Assembly (NCBI GenBank): GCA_964471235.1 | Contig: CAYYGL010000086.1 | Location: 1-20,527, forward strand | Length of the DNA stretch: 20,527 bases | Reading direction: 5' to 3' | From: CAYYGL01 sp964471235 | GTDB taxonomy: Bacteria; Calditrichota; Calditrichia; RBG-13-44-9; J075 | Program-made: the position numbers and the translations under genes | The notes under the pieces: model-generated | Databases searched by the model: none | What the model saw: only the letters and a program-made list of their open reading frames with translations | Told to the model about the DNA's origin: nothing | Shown here: piece by piece, positions 1-8,910 of the stretch | Position numbering within the stretch: the stretch's first letter is position 1 | Layout: the number at the start of each line of letters is the position of its first letter

Positions 1-183
1 GGTTTTGCGATTGGCGGTGTGCCCCCGGTTGCCCATATTCACCCGTTGCAAACTTTCATAGATGAAGATCTGTTGCAATACAATGTCATCTGGGCGGCAG
101 CCGGCACCCCCAATGCGGTGTTTAAGCTGAAACCGGAAGCGCTGTTAACCATCACCGGGGGAACGGTTGTATCGGTAAAATAA
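1..183 (+). CDS. YbaK/EbsC-family aminoacyl-tRNA deacylase, C-terminal part
   Basis: Only the last 60 codons are inside the window; the 5' end lies to the left. The visible protein begins with GFAIGGVPPVAH, continues with FIDEDLLQY and IWAAAGTPNAVF, and ends with TGGTVVSVK before TAA. These segments match the C-terminal half of the YbaK/ProX-type editing domain, in which the GG-V-P-P-x-x-H loop lines the substrate pocket. Proteins of this family hydrolyse mischarged tRNAs such as Cys-tRNA(Pro) in the cytoplasm, or are stand-alone relatives of the prolyl-tRNA synthetase editing domain. The exact substrate cannot be read from this fragment. The gene is convergent with the capsule genes to its right, and a terminator hairpin lies about 140 bases after its stop. 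Confidence 0.85.
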   Translation, partial: GFAIGGVPPVAHIHPLQTFIDEDLLQYNVIWAAAGTPNAVFKLKPEALLTITGGTVVSVK

Positions 184-324
184 CGACGGTTGGCAGCAGA
201 GATGGGGAAGTTGGACAAAAAATATTGGAGATCGGAGCGGAATTTATCGAGTGTGGATGCGCTTCTTCCGGATTGGACAGGTAGGCGTAATCCTGAGAGA
301 GGTTATTAGCCTTATTTTAACGAT

Positions 325-353
325 AAAAGGCGGTTGATGAACCGCCTTTTTTT
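325..353 (+). terminator. Rho-independent terminator between convergent genes
   Basis: An 11-bp perfect stem (AAAAGGCGGTT, 325-335, with AACCGCCTTTT, 340-350) has a GATG loop and is followed by more T residues to 353. The plus-strand T tract is the better one, so it mainly ends transcription of the ybaK-like gene. The A run on the left arm gives a shorter U tract on the other strand, so it may also stop the convergent dehydrogenase transcript. The rest of 184-394 shows no coding signal. Confidence 0.85.
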
Positions 354-394
354 AATATCGATTTGTCGAACAGAAAACAACACCACGACTTTTT

Positions 395-1705
395 TTACGC
401 CTTATAAATCTTTTCCCGGTTTTCTTTCACATTCACCGTGGCATTCCGGGTATCAATCACCAGTTGAGAATGCTGCACAATCGTGTTCCAATCGTAAGCA
501 GAGTGGTCGGTAGAAATGACCACCGCATCATAGGACCGTAAGTTTTCCGGGGTCAACTCCACACTTTTGTTTTTGAAATTATAATGCCGCATGGTCCACA
601 ATTCGGGAATGAGGGGGTCGTTGTAATCCACCTCGGCGCCTTTTCTTAACAGAATCTGCATCAGCTTTAGAGTAGGGGATTCCCGGAGATCATCCACATC
701 CTTTTTATAAGCCATTCCCAGTAAAAGAATATGCGCACCTTTTATACTCTTCCCCTGGTCATTCAGGGCATCCGCCACCTTATTGACCACAAAGTAGGGC
801 ATATCGGTATTCACTTCCCCGGCTAATTCAATGAATTTGGTGCTGATGTCATATTCCCGCGCTTTCCAGGTCAAGTAGTAGGGATCGATAGGAATACAAT
901 GCCCGCCCAACCCGGGACCGGGATAAAAGGGCATGTACCCGAACGGCTTGGTAGATGCCGCCCCAATCACCTCCCAGACATCAATTCCCATCCGGTCTAA
1001 AATCACCTTCATCTCGTTCACCAGGGCGATGTTCACACTGCGAAAAATATTCTCCAGCAGTTTGGTGGCTTCCGCTGCCTGGCTGCTGCTCACCGGTACG
1101 GTTTTCACAATCACTTGATCATATAACGTACGGGTCAGCTCGAGGGAAACAGGGTGATTGGCACCTACCACCTTGGGAATGGTACGAGTGGAATATTTGG
1201 GATTATTCGGGTCTTCTCGCTCCGGTGAAAATGCCAGGTAAAAATCCTCATGACATTTTAAACCGGATTTCTCCAGTATCGGGCGCATCACTTCTTCTGT
1301 GGTTCCCGGGAAGGTGGAACTCTCCAGAACCACCAGATGCCCCTTCCGGAGGTATTTGGCTATGGTCTCGGAAGTGTTCACAATATATGAAATATCCGGT
1401 TCCCGGTGTTTGGTCAATGGGGTAGGCACGCATACCAGAATGCAATTTACTTCTCGTAATTTGCTAAAATCCGAAGTTGCTCGAAACAAATTTTGAGAAA
1501 CGGCATGTTGAATCCGTTCATTGGAGATATGCTTGATGTAAGAGGTGCCATGATTTAACTGCTCGACTTTCGATTCATCAATATCAAACCCCACGGTAGG
1601 GAACGATTCCTCTACAAATTCCAGAATTAACGGCAGACCAACGTAACCCAGCCCAACCACTCCGATTACGGCCTCATGCTTTTTAATTCTTTCTAACAAC
1701 TCCAT
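395..1705 (-). CDS. UDP-N-acetylhexosamine 6-dehydrogenase, WbpA/WecC type
   Basis: This 436-residue protein is a cytoplasmic NAD-dependent nucleotide-sugar dehydrogenase. It oxidises C6 of a UDP-N-acetylhexosamine (UDP-GlcNAc or UDP-ManNAc) to the uronic acid for surface polysaccharide. The N-terminal Rossmann motif GLGYVGLP is at residues 18-25. The stretch SSTFPGTTEE at 129-138 and FSPEREDPNN at 159-168 are typical of the WbpA/WecC/TviB subfamily rather than of UDP-glucose dehydrogenase. The catalytic cysteine is Cys270 in GGHCIPIDPYY, and the UDP-binding C-terminal domain covers about 320-436. Length is normal. It starts with ATG behind an AAAGGA-type ribosome site and lies 63 bases after ugd, so it is likely the third gene of the same transcript. 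Sequence alone does not decide between the GlcNAc and ManNAc substrate. Confidence 0.9.
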   Translation of the reverse strand: MELLERIKKHEAVIGVVGLGYVGLPLILEFVEESFPTVGFDIDESKVEQLNHGTSYIKHISNERIQHAVSQNLFRATSDFSKLREVNCILVCVPTPLTKHREPDISYIVNTSETIAKYLRKGHLVVLESSTFPGTTEEVMRPILEKSGLKCHEDFYLAFSPEREDPNNPKYSTRTIPKVVGANHPVSLELTRTLYDQVIVKTVPVSSSQAAEATKLLENIFRSVNIALVNEMKVILDRMGIDVWEVIGAASTKPFGYMPFYPGPGLGGHCIPIDPYYLTWKAREYDISTKFIELAGEVNTDMPYFVVNKVADALNDQGKSIKGAHILLLGMAYKKDVDDLRESPTLKLMQILLRKGAEVDYNDPLIPELWTMRHYNFKNKSVELTPENLRSYDAVVISTDHSAYDWNTIVQHSQLVIDTRNATVNVKENREKIYKA

Positions 1706-1730
1706 TCTGTTCCTTTCTTCCTTTTTTAAG

Positions 1731-1759
1731 GATGAATCCGTTCCTCACGGTCGTTCATC
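1731..1759. other. Stem-loop in the ugd to dehydrogenase spacer
   Basis: GATGAA (1731-1736) pairs with TTCATC (1754-1759), and CCGT (1738-1741) pairs with ACGG (1747-1750) inside it. It is not followed by a U run on the minus strand, so it is unlikely to be a terminator. It could be an mRNA processing or stability hairpin between two co-transcribed genes, or chance. Confidence 0.35.
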
Positions 1760-1768
1760 TATGCCACA

Positions 1769-3073
1769 TTAGCGGCGACCAATACCGTAATATGCAAAGC
1801 CAAGGGTTTTGATTTTTTCAGGTTGATAGATATTTCTCCCGTCAAAAATAACCCGGGTATTCATTATCTCTTTCATCCGGTCAAAATCCGGTTCACGGTA
1901 ATTCAGCCATTCCGTTACCAGGATCAAACCGTCAGAGTCATTCAAGGCTTCGTAATAATCTTCATGGAAACTGGCAAATTCACCCAGCCCGGCTTTTTGG
2001 GCTTCCCTGATGGCGACCGGATCATGGGCACGAATTTTGGCTCCCAGGCGATGCAATTCTTTGATGATTTCAATCGAAGGGGCTTCCCGCATATCATCGG
2101 TTTTCGGTTTAAAGCTTAACCCCCAGATGGTAAAGGTTCGTCCTTCTACGGAGCCGTTGAAATGACTCAGAATTTTCGGTATCAGGATGCTTTTCTGACG
2201 GTTATTAACTTCCTCCACCGCTTTCAGCACTTTAAAATCGTAATGATACTCCTCTGCCGTCCGGATAATTGCTTTCACATCCTTAGGAAAACAAGAACCG
2301 CCATAGCCAACACCGGGAAAAATAAAAGAATACCCGATCCGCTTGTCCGATCCGATTCCTTTGCGCACCATCTCCACGTCAGCGCCGATTAAATCACAAA
2401 GATTGGCAATTTCATTCATAAATGAAATTTTGGTCGCTAAAATGGAATTGGCGGCATATTTGGTGATCTCTGCACTACGCTCATCCATGATGATAATAGG
2501 ATTTCCGGTGCGCACAAAAGGCGAATATAACTCCCGCATAATCTCTGCCACTTTGGGAGAACTGGTGCCAATGACCACCCGATCGGGGTACATAAAATCA
2601 TCAATTGCCGCCCCCTCTTTCAAAAACTCCGGATTGGAGACCACATCAAACGGGACATCGGTTTCTTTTTTAATGACCTCCCGCACCTTATCGGCAGTGC
2701 CAACCGGAACCGTACTTTTATTGACCACGATCGTGTATTTGGTCATGTGCTTCCCGATAGACTTCGCAACCGATAGCACATGAGACAAATCGGCTGAGCC
2801 GTCTTCTCCGGGAGGCGTTCCCACGGCAATAAATATAATGTCCGATTTCTCCACCGCCATCTTCATGTCGGTGGTAAAGGTAAGTCTTCCATTGTTCTGA
2901 TTTCGCTGAATCATGACGTCCAATCCCGGTTCATAAATAGGAATTTGACCGTCATTGAGCATGTGGATTTTCTTCTCATCCTTATCCATACAAATCACAT
3001 GGTTACCGCTCTCGGAAAAACAGGCACCGGCAACCAATCCCACGTAGCCGCTTCCCACAATTGTAAGCTTCAT
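1769..3073 (-). CDS. ugd: UDP-glucose 6-dehydrogenase
   Basis: This 434-residue protein oxidises UDP-glucose to UDP-glucuronate with two NAD+, supplying glucuronic acid for exopolysaccharide or capsule. The Rossmann motif GSGYVGLVAG is at residues 7-16, the NKSTVPVGT loop at 118-126, NPEFLKEGAA at 147-156, and the catalytic cysteine is Cys261 in GYGGSCFPKD. Together these define the UDP-glucose dehydrogenase subfamily (Ugd/TuaD), clearly distinct from the downstream paralogue. The C-terminal UDP-binding domain begins near WGLSFKPKTDDMRE (317-330). The ATG start has an AGGAG site 8 bases upstream. It lies 17 bases after the Wzc-like kinase, a strong sign of one operon. BY-kinases phosphorylate UDP-glucose dehydrogenases in several bacteria, so the neighbouring kinase could control this enzyme; that is inference. 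Confidence 0.95.
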   Translation of the reverse strand: MKLTIVGSGYVGLVAGACFSESGNHVICMDKDEKKIHMLNDGQIPIYEPGLDVMIQRNQNNGRLTFTTDMKMAVEKSDIIFIAVGTPPGEDGSADLSHVLSVAKSIGKHMTKYTIVVNKSTVPVGTADKVREVIKKETDVPFDVVSNPEFLKEGAAIDDFMYPDRVVIGTSSPKVAEIMRELYSPFVRTGNPIIIMDERSAEITKYAANSILATKISFMNEIANLCDLIGADVEMVRKGIGSDKRIGYSFIFPGVGYGGSCFPKDVKAIIRTAEEYHYDFKVLKAVEEVNNRQKSILIPKILSHFNGSVEGRTFTIWGLSFKPKTDDMREAPSIEIIKELHRLGAKIRAHDPVAIREAQKAGLGEFASFHEDYYEALNDSDGLILVTEWLNYREPDFDRMKEIMNTRVIFDGRNIYQPEKIKTLGFAYYGIGRR

Positions 3074-3090
3074 CTTCTCTCCTCTTAATC

Positions 3091-5373
3091 TTAACTCATT
3101 TTCGGATGTTTATGACGCTTCAGGTCGTGACCATAATAGCTGTAATAATGATAGTAGTAATAATAGTAATAGGAACCGTAAGCCCGCTCGATATTGACGC
3201 TGTTGAGCAAGCACCCCAAGACCGGCGCATTCACATTATCCAACAACGTTTTGGCTCGTTTAACGGCATCCTTCGGGGTTTGATGGGCACGAATCACCAG
3301 TACCACACCGTCAACTTTGGTGCTTAAAATCGCCGCATCCGTTACCGCAATCACCGGCGGGCTGTCGAACAGTACGATGTCAAAATTATCCTTCGCAATC
3401 TGAATAAACTCATCCATTTGTTTGGACGCCAGTAATTCGGAAGGATTGGGCGGAAGTGGTCCGGATGTAACGATATACAGGTTATCCACAATTGTGGTTT
3501 TCACCACATCTTCAAATATCATCTTACCCATCAGGTAGTTGGTTATCCCTTTGTCTTTTTTCAGGGAAAAAATTGAATGGATCACCGGTCGACGTAAATC
3601 GGTATCCACCAATAGCGTTCGACTTCCCATCTGAGCCATGGTAATTGCCAGGTTTGCCAGGGTGGTGGATTTTCCTTCTTTAGGCGCAGAACTGGTGATT
3701 ATCATGGTGCTTTCATTGTTCCTTAAACTTTGAAATTGGATATTCGTTCGCAGGGTACGATACGCTTCGGAAATCGGAGATTTGGGATCGAAATGGGTAA
3801 TCAGCCGGGATTCAATTTGATGACCTTCCAGCAATTCTTTATTTCCGTTCCCATTTACCCCAATGGGCTTCACTTTTATCTCATCGGCGGAGATTTGTGG
3901 AATAATTGCCAAAATAGGAAAGCCCATGCGTTCCAGTTCATCCGGATTTTTGATGGAATCATCAAAAAATTCCATCAAAAAGGTAATTCCAATTCCCAAT
4001 CCCAATCCCACAATTGCGCCCAACAACAAATTCAGTTTTTTCTTCGGACTAATCGGGTATTCCGGTTCAATGGCATGATCGACAATTCGAATGGTTTCCT
4101 GCTGCCCGGCTTCGGCTATCTTGGTTTCTTCCAGTTTCTGATTCAGAAGGATATAGGTGTTCTGATCGACCTGCACCTGACGTTGCAACCGTGCCAACTC
4201 CAGCCCCTGGTTGGGCAACAATTCCATTTGACTTTCATACTGACTGATTACTTCCTGCAAGGCATCCATCTTTGCCCGGAGACCTTTAATTTTGGTATCC
4301 AATTGCAAGGTGGATGCAATTAAATCCTGGGCAATTTCCAGGGGATCGGAAACCATACTGGTATTGGCAATCCGTTGGGCTTCCTCCTGAAGCCGTTTTT
4401 GAACCGCTTTAATGCGGTTGGCGCGGCTCTGAAGTTCCATCTGGTATTCCTGGGGATCAATGCTATGATCCTGAGCAATCAGCGCCTCGTATTTCACTTT
4501 CTCATTGACCATCTTGGCATATTCCTGCTGAAGCTCCACCAATAACGGGCTGGAAACCTGGGTCACTTCACCCACCAGAGATTTTCGTCGCTCCTCCAGT
4601 TGCTTTTCCATATTTCGTTTCTGTTCCTGAACCGATTCCAGTTCCACCATGGTGGCTTCCAGTTCGGCCTGGCTTTCCGCCAGATGTTGAATGAGTTCTT
4701 TGGTGGATTCATCCAGGGAAACCAGCTTCTCCCGCTCCCGGTACATTCTCAAGGCTTCTTCCGATTGCTTTAACTCTTCCCCTTTTTTGCGAAGCTGCAA
4801 CTCCAGGAACTGCCGGAGTTCTTTAAACTCACTCAGATTGTTTTCCTTATCCAACTGCTGGTAAGTGGTGGCTATTTCGTTGCAAATCCGGGCGGCTTCG
4901 AACGGGGAACGGGCGGTAAAGTTTATCTCTATTACATCCGTTTCCTGCTTGGGGGTGACTTTCATGTGATCCAGAATCCAATCCACCTGTTCCTTTAGCA
5001 CCATGTAGTCTCCATTGGAATTCGGTTGAAAAATCTGGAGAGAATCCCGGTATACTGCCGATTCCAGCCGCAACACCACCCGTTCTGCCAGGGTACGGCT
5101 TTTTAATATCTCAATCTGATTGGCGATCACCATCGACTGATTGCCCAGATAATTGATGTCGAAGAGTGCCCGCTCCATGGAGTTCTCATCTTCTATTAAA
5201 ATTTTGGCAGTGGCTTCATATACCGGTGTGGCAGTAAACGTAAAATAAGCTGTGGCAAGAATGACGATCAGGAAAGAGGTCAGAATGATCCATCTTCCCC
5301 GGTAGAGAATCCGCAAATAATCCTGAATACTTATTTGCTGTTCATTCTCCTGAATTTCGGAATAATTTTCCAC
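3091..5373 (-). CDS. Polysaccharide co-polymerase / tyrosine autokinase (Wzc type)
   Basis: This 760-residue inner-membrane protein controls chain length and export of surface polysaccharide. A Wzz domain starts near residue 16, with a first membrane segment at about 28-47. A long periplasmic coiled-coil region runs from about 175 to 420, and the second membrane segment is at about 447-467. The cytoplasmic BY-kinase domain (about 530-730) has Walker A SAPKEGKST (562-570), Walker A' LLVDTDLRRP (587-596) and Walker B IVLFDSPP (666-673). The tail holds 12 tyrosines between 732 and 747, the expected autophosphorylation cluster. Membrane and kinase parts are fused, as in Wzc/ExoP rather than the split CapA/CapB form. 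The start is GTG: an in-frame TAA lies 15-17 bases upstream, no ATG lies between, and AAGGGG sits 7 bases before it. It is first in an operon with two sugar dehydrogenases. Confidence 0.93.
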   Translation of the reverse strand: MENYSEIQENEQQISIQDYLRILYRGRWIILTSFLIVILATAYFTFTATPVYEATAKILIEDENSMERALFDINYLGNQSMVIANQIEILKSRTLAERVVLRLESAVYRDSLQIFQPNSNGDYMVLKEQVDWILDHMKVTPKQETDVIEINFTARSPFEAARICNEIATTYQQLDKENNLSEFKELRQFLELQLRKKGEELKQSEEALRMYREREKLVSLDESTKELIQHLAESQAELEATMVELESVQEQKRNMEKQLEERRKSLVGEVTQVSSPLLVELQQEYAKMVNEKVKYEALIAQDHSIDPQEYQMELQSRANRIKAVQKRLQEEAQRIANTSMVSDPLEIAQDLIASTLQLDTKIKGLRAKMDALQEVISQYESQMELLPNQGLELARLQRQVQVDQNTYILLNQKLEETKIAEAGQQETIRIVDHAIEPEYPISPKKKLNLLLGAIVGLGLGIGITFLMEFFDDSIKNPDELERMGFPILAIIPQISADEIKVKPIGVNGNGNKELLEGHQIESRLITHFDPKSPISEAYRTLRTNIQFQSLRNNESTMIITSSAPKEGKSTTLANLAITMAQMGSRTLLVDTDLRRPVIHSIFSLKKDKGITNYLMGKMIFEDVVKTTIVDNLYIVTSGPLPPNPSELLASKQMDEFIQIAKDNFDIVLFDSPPVIAVTDAAILSTKVDGVVLVIRAHQTPKDAVKRAKTLLDNVNAPVLGCLLNSVNIERAYGSYYYYYYYHYYSYYGHDLKRHKHPKMS

Positions 5374-5700
5374 AATACGCCCCTTAAGTTACTATAACAA
5401 AAATGGCTAACAGTTTAGCACCCTGAAAAAGGATTATTTAACCATGGTTTCTGTTGGAACTCATCCCCCCGGTAAAGCCTTCCCTTCGGGGTAGTCCTCC
5501 TCTCTTTCCAAAAGAGAGGGAAATAGGGGGAGAGTTTTCTAATCAAATGAGGCAAATATCTTAAGTTTTTCAAAGCACTAAAATGTTACAAAAATGAGTT
5601 TGTTTTTTCGATAGAGAAGCTACTCAACAATTGACAGTGTTTATAAACGGTACAAGTAATCTTCATTCGGCGAAATTCTCAAAAACTTTATTGGCTATCT
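5374..5700. other. Non-coding spacer lolA to capsule operon
   Basis: No credible gene is visible. The spacer holds a nested inverted repeat (5458-5536, listed separately). The 80 bases before the kinase gene contain an AT-rich stretch with a TATAGT hexamer on the minus strand (about 5389-5394) that could be a -10 element, but no convincing -35. No intrinsic terminator with a U run is seen after lolA. Confidence 0.5.
5458..5536. repeat. Nested inverted repeat, probable dispersed intergenic element
   Basis: The outer arms AACTCATCCCCC (5458-5469) and GGGGGAGAGTT (5526-5536) pair with one bulge. Inside, CCTCTCTTT (5499-5507) and AAAGAGAGG (5511-5519) form a perfect 9-bp stem with a 3-base loop. 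Neither stem is followed by a T tract on either strand. Such CCCC/GGGG-flanked hairpins are typical of small, non-autonomous repeats scattered between genes in many genomes; copy number cannot be seen from one window. Confidence 0.5.
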
Positions 5701-6363
5701 TTAAAATCTCAAATCAACTACCTGCGTACCGTCGGGTGGAACGAATGTGAAGGTTTTATCACTGATGTGGGGATTAAAATCGATTTTTTCAATTAGAAAT
5801 TCCGTCTCATTATCATTGTAATCGGTGTAAATCACCCGTTCAATTTCCCAACTCTTATCTTCCACCCAGAATTTTATGGTTTTGATAAAACTTTGCTCGG
5901 ACGGTTTGGGAACCAGTTTAATCAGGAACCGTTTGGGTTTTTTGTCTTTGTATTCCTGAATCAATTCGCCATAGTAATGGTCTTTCAGGTTATACAATAA
6001 ATCATTGAGTAACACGTCTTGTTGTTCGCTTTTGGCGTAATCAATCAGAACCTGGTTGTCAATTTTATTATACCGCCACAGGGTTTTTCCATCATTTACC
6101 AGCACCTGGTCTTCGGTTTCCAGGCGAAAGCGTTTTTTTCCCTCCATCAACAGTGTTCCGGAAACTTCACTCTGGGTGCCGGTTAAATTAAATTTATTTA
6201 CTTCTTTAAAATTGATGCTGATTTTTTGAGCAGAACGATATTTTTTCTGCATTCCTTTCAGAATTTTATTCACATTGGCGGCAGCCAGGAAAGTCGGAAG
6301 TAATAAGCTTATCACAATGGCAATTGGAAAAGACTTTTTCAAAACGGACGTTTTTTTCTTCAT
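5701..6363 (-). CDS. lolA: Outer-membrane lipoprotein carrier LolA-like protein
   Basis: This 220-residue protein has a positively charged, hydrophobic N-terminus (residues 1-28, ending in FLAAAN) that reads as a Sec signal peptide, so the mature protein is periplasmic. The body shows the LolA pattern: a helix followed by SINFKEV, then SGTLLMEGKKRFRLE, VNDGKTLWRYN, and a beta-rich second half ending FTFVPPDGTQVVDL. LolA takes lipoproteins from the LolCDE transporter across the periplasm to the outer membrane. The gene starts 15 bases after the ftsK stop, whose TAG overlaps an AGGA ribosome site, so the two are co-transcribed. An ftsK-lolA pairing is common in Gram-negative bacteria and supports the call, since LolA sequences are poorly conserved. 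Confidence 0.87.
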   Translation of the reverse strand: MKKKTSVLKKSFPIAIVISLLLPTFLAAANVNKILKGMQKKYRSAQKISINFKEVNKFNLTGTQSEVSGTLLMEGKKRFRLETEDQVLVNDGKTLWRYNKIDNQVLIDYAKSEQQDVLLNDLLYNLKDHYYGELIQEYKDKKPKRFLIKLVPKPSEQSFIKTIKFWVEDKSWEIERVIYTDYNDNETEFLIEKIDFNPHISDKTFTFVPPDGTQVVDLRF

Positions 6364-6378
6364 TCGGTTTATTTCATC

Positions 6379-8910
6379 CTACAGTTTTTCGTTATCAAAA
6401 GAAGAGATGAGTACTTCCCGGGCTTTGCTTCCCTGCCCGGGGCCAACCACACCGGCTTCTTCCAGTTCATCAATTAACCGGGCTGCCCGAGCATACCCGA
6501 TTTTCAATTTTCGCTGCAACAAAGAGATGCTGCCCTGTTGATGGCGCACCACAATTTCTTTAGCTTTTTCAAACAAATCATCCTGTTCAAATTTCCGGAT
6601 CCCGGCGCCGGTCGGTACGGGTCTTTCCCGCATCAACTTTAATTCGTAAGGCGGAAATTTCGGTTGTTTGCGAATGTATTTCAATAAAGTTTCGATTTCT
6701 TCGGTGGAAATAAATGGATTTTGTAAGCGAACCGGTTTGCCGGTGCCGGGCGGAAGAAATAGCATATCCCCATGTCCAATTAACTTCTCCGCACCATACA
6801 TATCCAGAATCACCTTGGAATCGGGGCGGGTCGCTACCTGGTAGGCAATCCGGGTGGGAAAATTGGCTTTGATTAAACCGGTCAGGATATCCACCGAGGG
6901 GCGTTGGGTAGCAACTATCAAATGAATTCCAACAGCACGTGCCATTTGCGCCAGCCGGGTAATGGGTTCTTCCACTTCACGGGCTGCCGTTAAAATCAAA
7001 TCGGCTAATTCGTCGATGATCACAACAATGTAGGGCAGCCTGCGGATGTTGTCCGGCTTTTCTCCCCGTTCCTCCAGTTTGGCAATCTTTTCATTAAAGG
7101 AGACAATATCCCGCACCCCCACACTGGCTAAGATATCGTACCGCTCTTCCATCTCATTCACCACGCTGCGTAAGATCATGATGGCGTTTTGAGGATGGGT
7201 GACAACAATCTCGTCCAGGTCCGGACAGATCGCCAGATAATGATCCTTGAGTCTGGTATAGAGGGATAGTTCCAGTTTCTTGGGATCAATCAGCACAAAC
7301 TTCACATCGCTGGGCGGCACCCGGTATAAAATACTGGCAATAATGGTATTGATGCCCACACTCTTCCCGGAACCGGTGGAGCCGGCAATCAGCAAGTGGG
7401 GCATGCGGGTTAAATCGGCACAGAATACATCCCCGCCGATAGTTTTTCCCATTCCTAACACCAACTTGCCATTATGGGTCTGGAACTTTTCCGAGGTGAC
7501 GATGGAGCGGAAGGAGACAATCGAAGGACGCCGATTGGGAATTTCGATGCCGATAGCTGCTTCACCAGGGATGGGGGCGATCATGCGAATTCCTTTGGCG
7601 CGCATTGCCAGGGCTAAATCATCTGCCAGACTGACAATCTGGTTTATTTTTACCCCTTCTGCCGGACGGACGGCATAGAGGGTGATGACCGGTCCTTCGA
7701 TTACTTTTTTGACAAATGCTTTCACCCCGAACTGTGCCAGGGTATTTTCCAGTAGATCGGCATTTGCCATCAATTCTTCCCGGGAAATTTTCCCTTCCAT
7801 TTTATCCTCCCGGAGCAATTCCACCGGGGGCAACTCATACTGAGATAACGATTCGCGTATACGCTGATCGTAATCGAACGGTTTATCAGGGGGGAGCTCT
7901 TTCACCTCCGGTGCCGGTTCTTTTTCCGGAAAAATGTAAGCATCATCCGATGCTACCGGTTGAAAGCCGCTTTCCGGCAATGCCTGAGCCGGTGCTTCCT
8001 GAGGCGGTGGGGCAACCGGCGGAAGATCATCCTGACCGGAGGGACCATTTCCCGAACCGGGAGAACCCACTGGTTGAGCCGGTGGGTAATCCTCTGCTAT
8101 CCCCGACTGGATTGTGTCAGGGGATGTTAACTCATCAATGTGGGATAAATCATGCACCGGTTCTTCGGGGCGTTGCTCAACTGCCGGCGTTGGTTTACTT
8201 TTACGACGGAAAGGAATTCGGTTGGGGTGTGTCGGTAGCCATTGAATTTTTCGCAGCCGGGTGAACACATTCTTAAAAAAAGTAAAGGTTATCCGGATGG
8301 TTTTCCGAATCATTTGTGCCAGGTAAATCGGGATGATCGATAATCGAAACCGGAAGGTTATCATTAACAACACCAGGAAGAAAATAGCGGAAATAAACAG
8401 AAGGGCGAATTTCCCAAAAAAACGGGCTAACAAGTCAGAAGTCATCCCGCCCAGCAATCCACTGGGGAAATAATTTTGAGTTTTGCCAAAAGTTCGCAGG
8501 GATTCCGGCATCGCCAGTACTATCGAGATAAAAAATGCCCAGACCACCGACAGCACCATCAACCGGATCAGGCGACGGATGGAATAATTGGTCATCAGGG
8601 CAATTCCCAGAATCATGATCAACAGGGGAAAGACCAGGGAAGCATACCCGAATGTATAACTGAAAACCGGTCGAGCGAGTGTTGCCCCGGCAATCCCCAG
8701 ATAGTTTTGTACCCGGGTGTACTGGTTATTGTCGCCAAGAGACCAGGTAACCGGATCGGTTTGATGATAGGAAATAAGGGAGAGAAAAAACAACACCCCA
8801 ATTGAAAACAGAAGCAAGCCATAAACTTCCCGTTTCACACTGGAATCATCAGCCCGGATGCCAGACCGATGGGTCAATCGGAATGTAATTTTACGTTTTT
8901 TTCGTTTCAT
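6379..8910 (-). CDS. ftsK: DNA translocase FtsK/SpoIIIE
   Basis: This 843-residue septal DNA pump clears and sorts chromosome ends at division. Four hydrophobic segments lie in the first 190 residues (about 30-48, 83-107, 113-134, 166-187). A Pro/Glu-rich, low-complexity linker follows to about 345. The motor domain begins near 370, with Walker A GSTGSGKS at 510-517 and Walker B IVVIIDELADL at 628-638. ATQRPSVDILTG (667-678) is the typical FtsK stretch. The C-terminal winged-helix gamma domain (about 776-836), which reads KOPS-type motifs and activates XerCD, is intact. The linker is short compared with E. coli FtsK, giving a SpoIIIE-like size. The ATG start has only a weak GGGA site. A candidate promoter with an FNR-like dyad lies 170-210 bases upstream. 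Confidence 0.96.
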   Translation of the reverse strand: MKRKKRKITFRLTHRSGIRADDSSVKREVYGLLLFSIGVLFFLSLISYHQTDPVTWSLGDNNQYTRVQNYLGIAGATLARPVFSYTFGYASLVFPLLIMILGIALMTNYSIRRLIRLMVLSVVWAFFISIVLAMPESLRTFGKTQNYFPSGLLGGMTSDLLARFFGKFALLFISAIFFLVLLMITFRFRLSIIPIYLAQMIRKTIRITFTFFKNVFTRLRKIQWLPTHPNRIPFRRKSKPTPAVEQRPEEPVHDLSHIDELTSPDTIQSGIAEDYPPAQPVGSPGSGNGPSGQDDLPPVAPPPQEAPAQALPESGFQPVASDDAYIFPEKEPAPEVKELPPDKPFDYDQRIRESLSQYELPPVELLREDKMEGKISREELMANADLLENTLAQFGVKAFVKKVIEGPVITLYAVRPAEGVKINQIVSLADDLALAMRAKGIRMIAPIPGEAAIGIEIPNRRPSIVSFRSIVTSEKFQTHNGKLVLGMGKTIGGDVFCADLTRMPHLLIAGSTGSGKSVGINTIIASILYRVPPSDVKFVLIDPKKLELSLYTRLKDHYLAICPDLDEIVVTHPQNAIMILRSVVNEMEERYDILASVGVRDIVSFNEKIAKLEERGEKPDNIRRLPYIVVIIDELADLILTAAREVEEPITRLAQMARAVGIHLIVATQRPSVDILTGLIKANFPTRIAYQVATRPDSKVILDMYGAEKLIGHGDMLFLPPGTGKPVRLQNPFISTEEIETLLKYIRKQPKFPPYELKLMRERPVPTGAGIRKFEQDDLFEKAKEIVVRHQQGSISLLQRKLKIGYARAARLIDELEEAGVVGPGQGSKAREVLISSFDNEKL

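Noticed and set aside
3124..3180. Repeated TA-rich trinucleotides on the plus strand, at first sight a microsatellite
   Set aside because: They are the tyrosine codons of the kinase tail read from the opposite strand.
3730..4323. Plus-strand 197-codon frame opposite the Wzc-like gene
   Set aside because: Antisense shadow with odd Phe/Gln/Asn-rich composition and no recognisable domain.
7716..8264. Plus-strand 182-codon frame opposite the ftsK linker
   Set aside because: It is a shadow of the Pro/Glu-rich linker codons of ftsK; the ftsK frame is clearly the real one.
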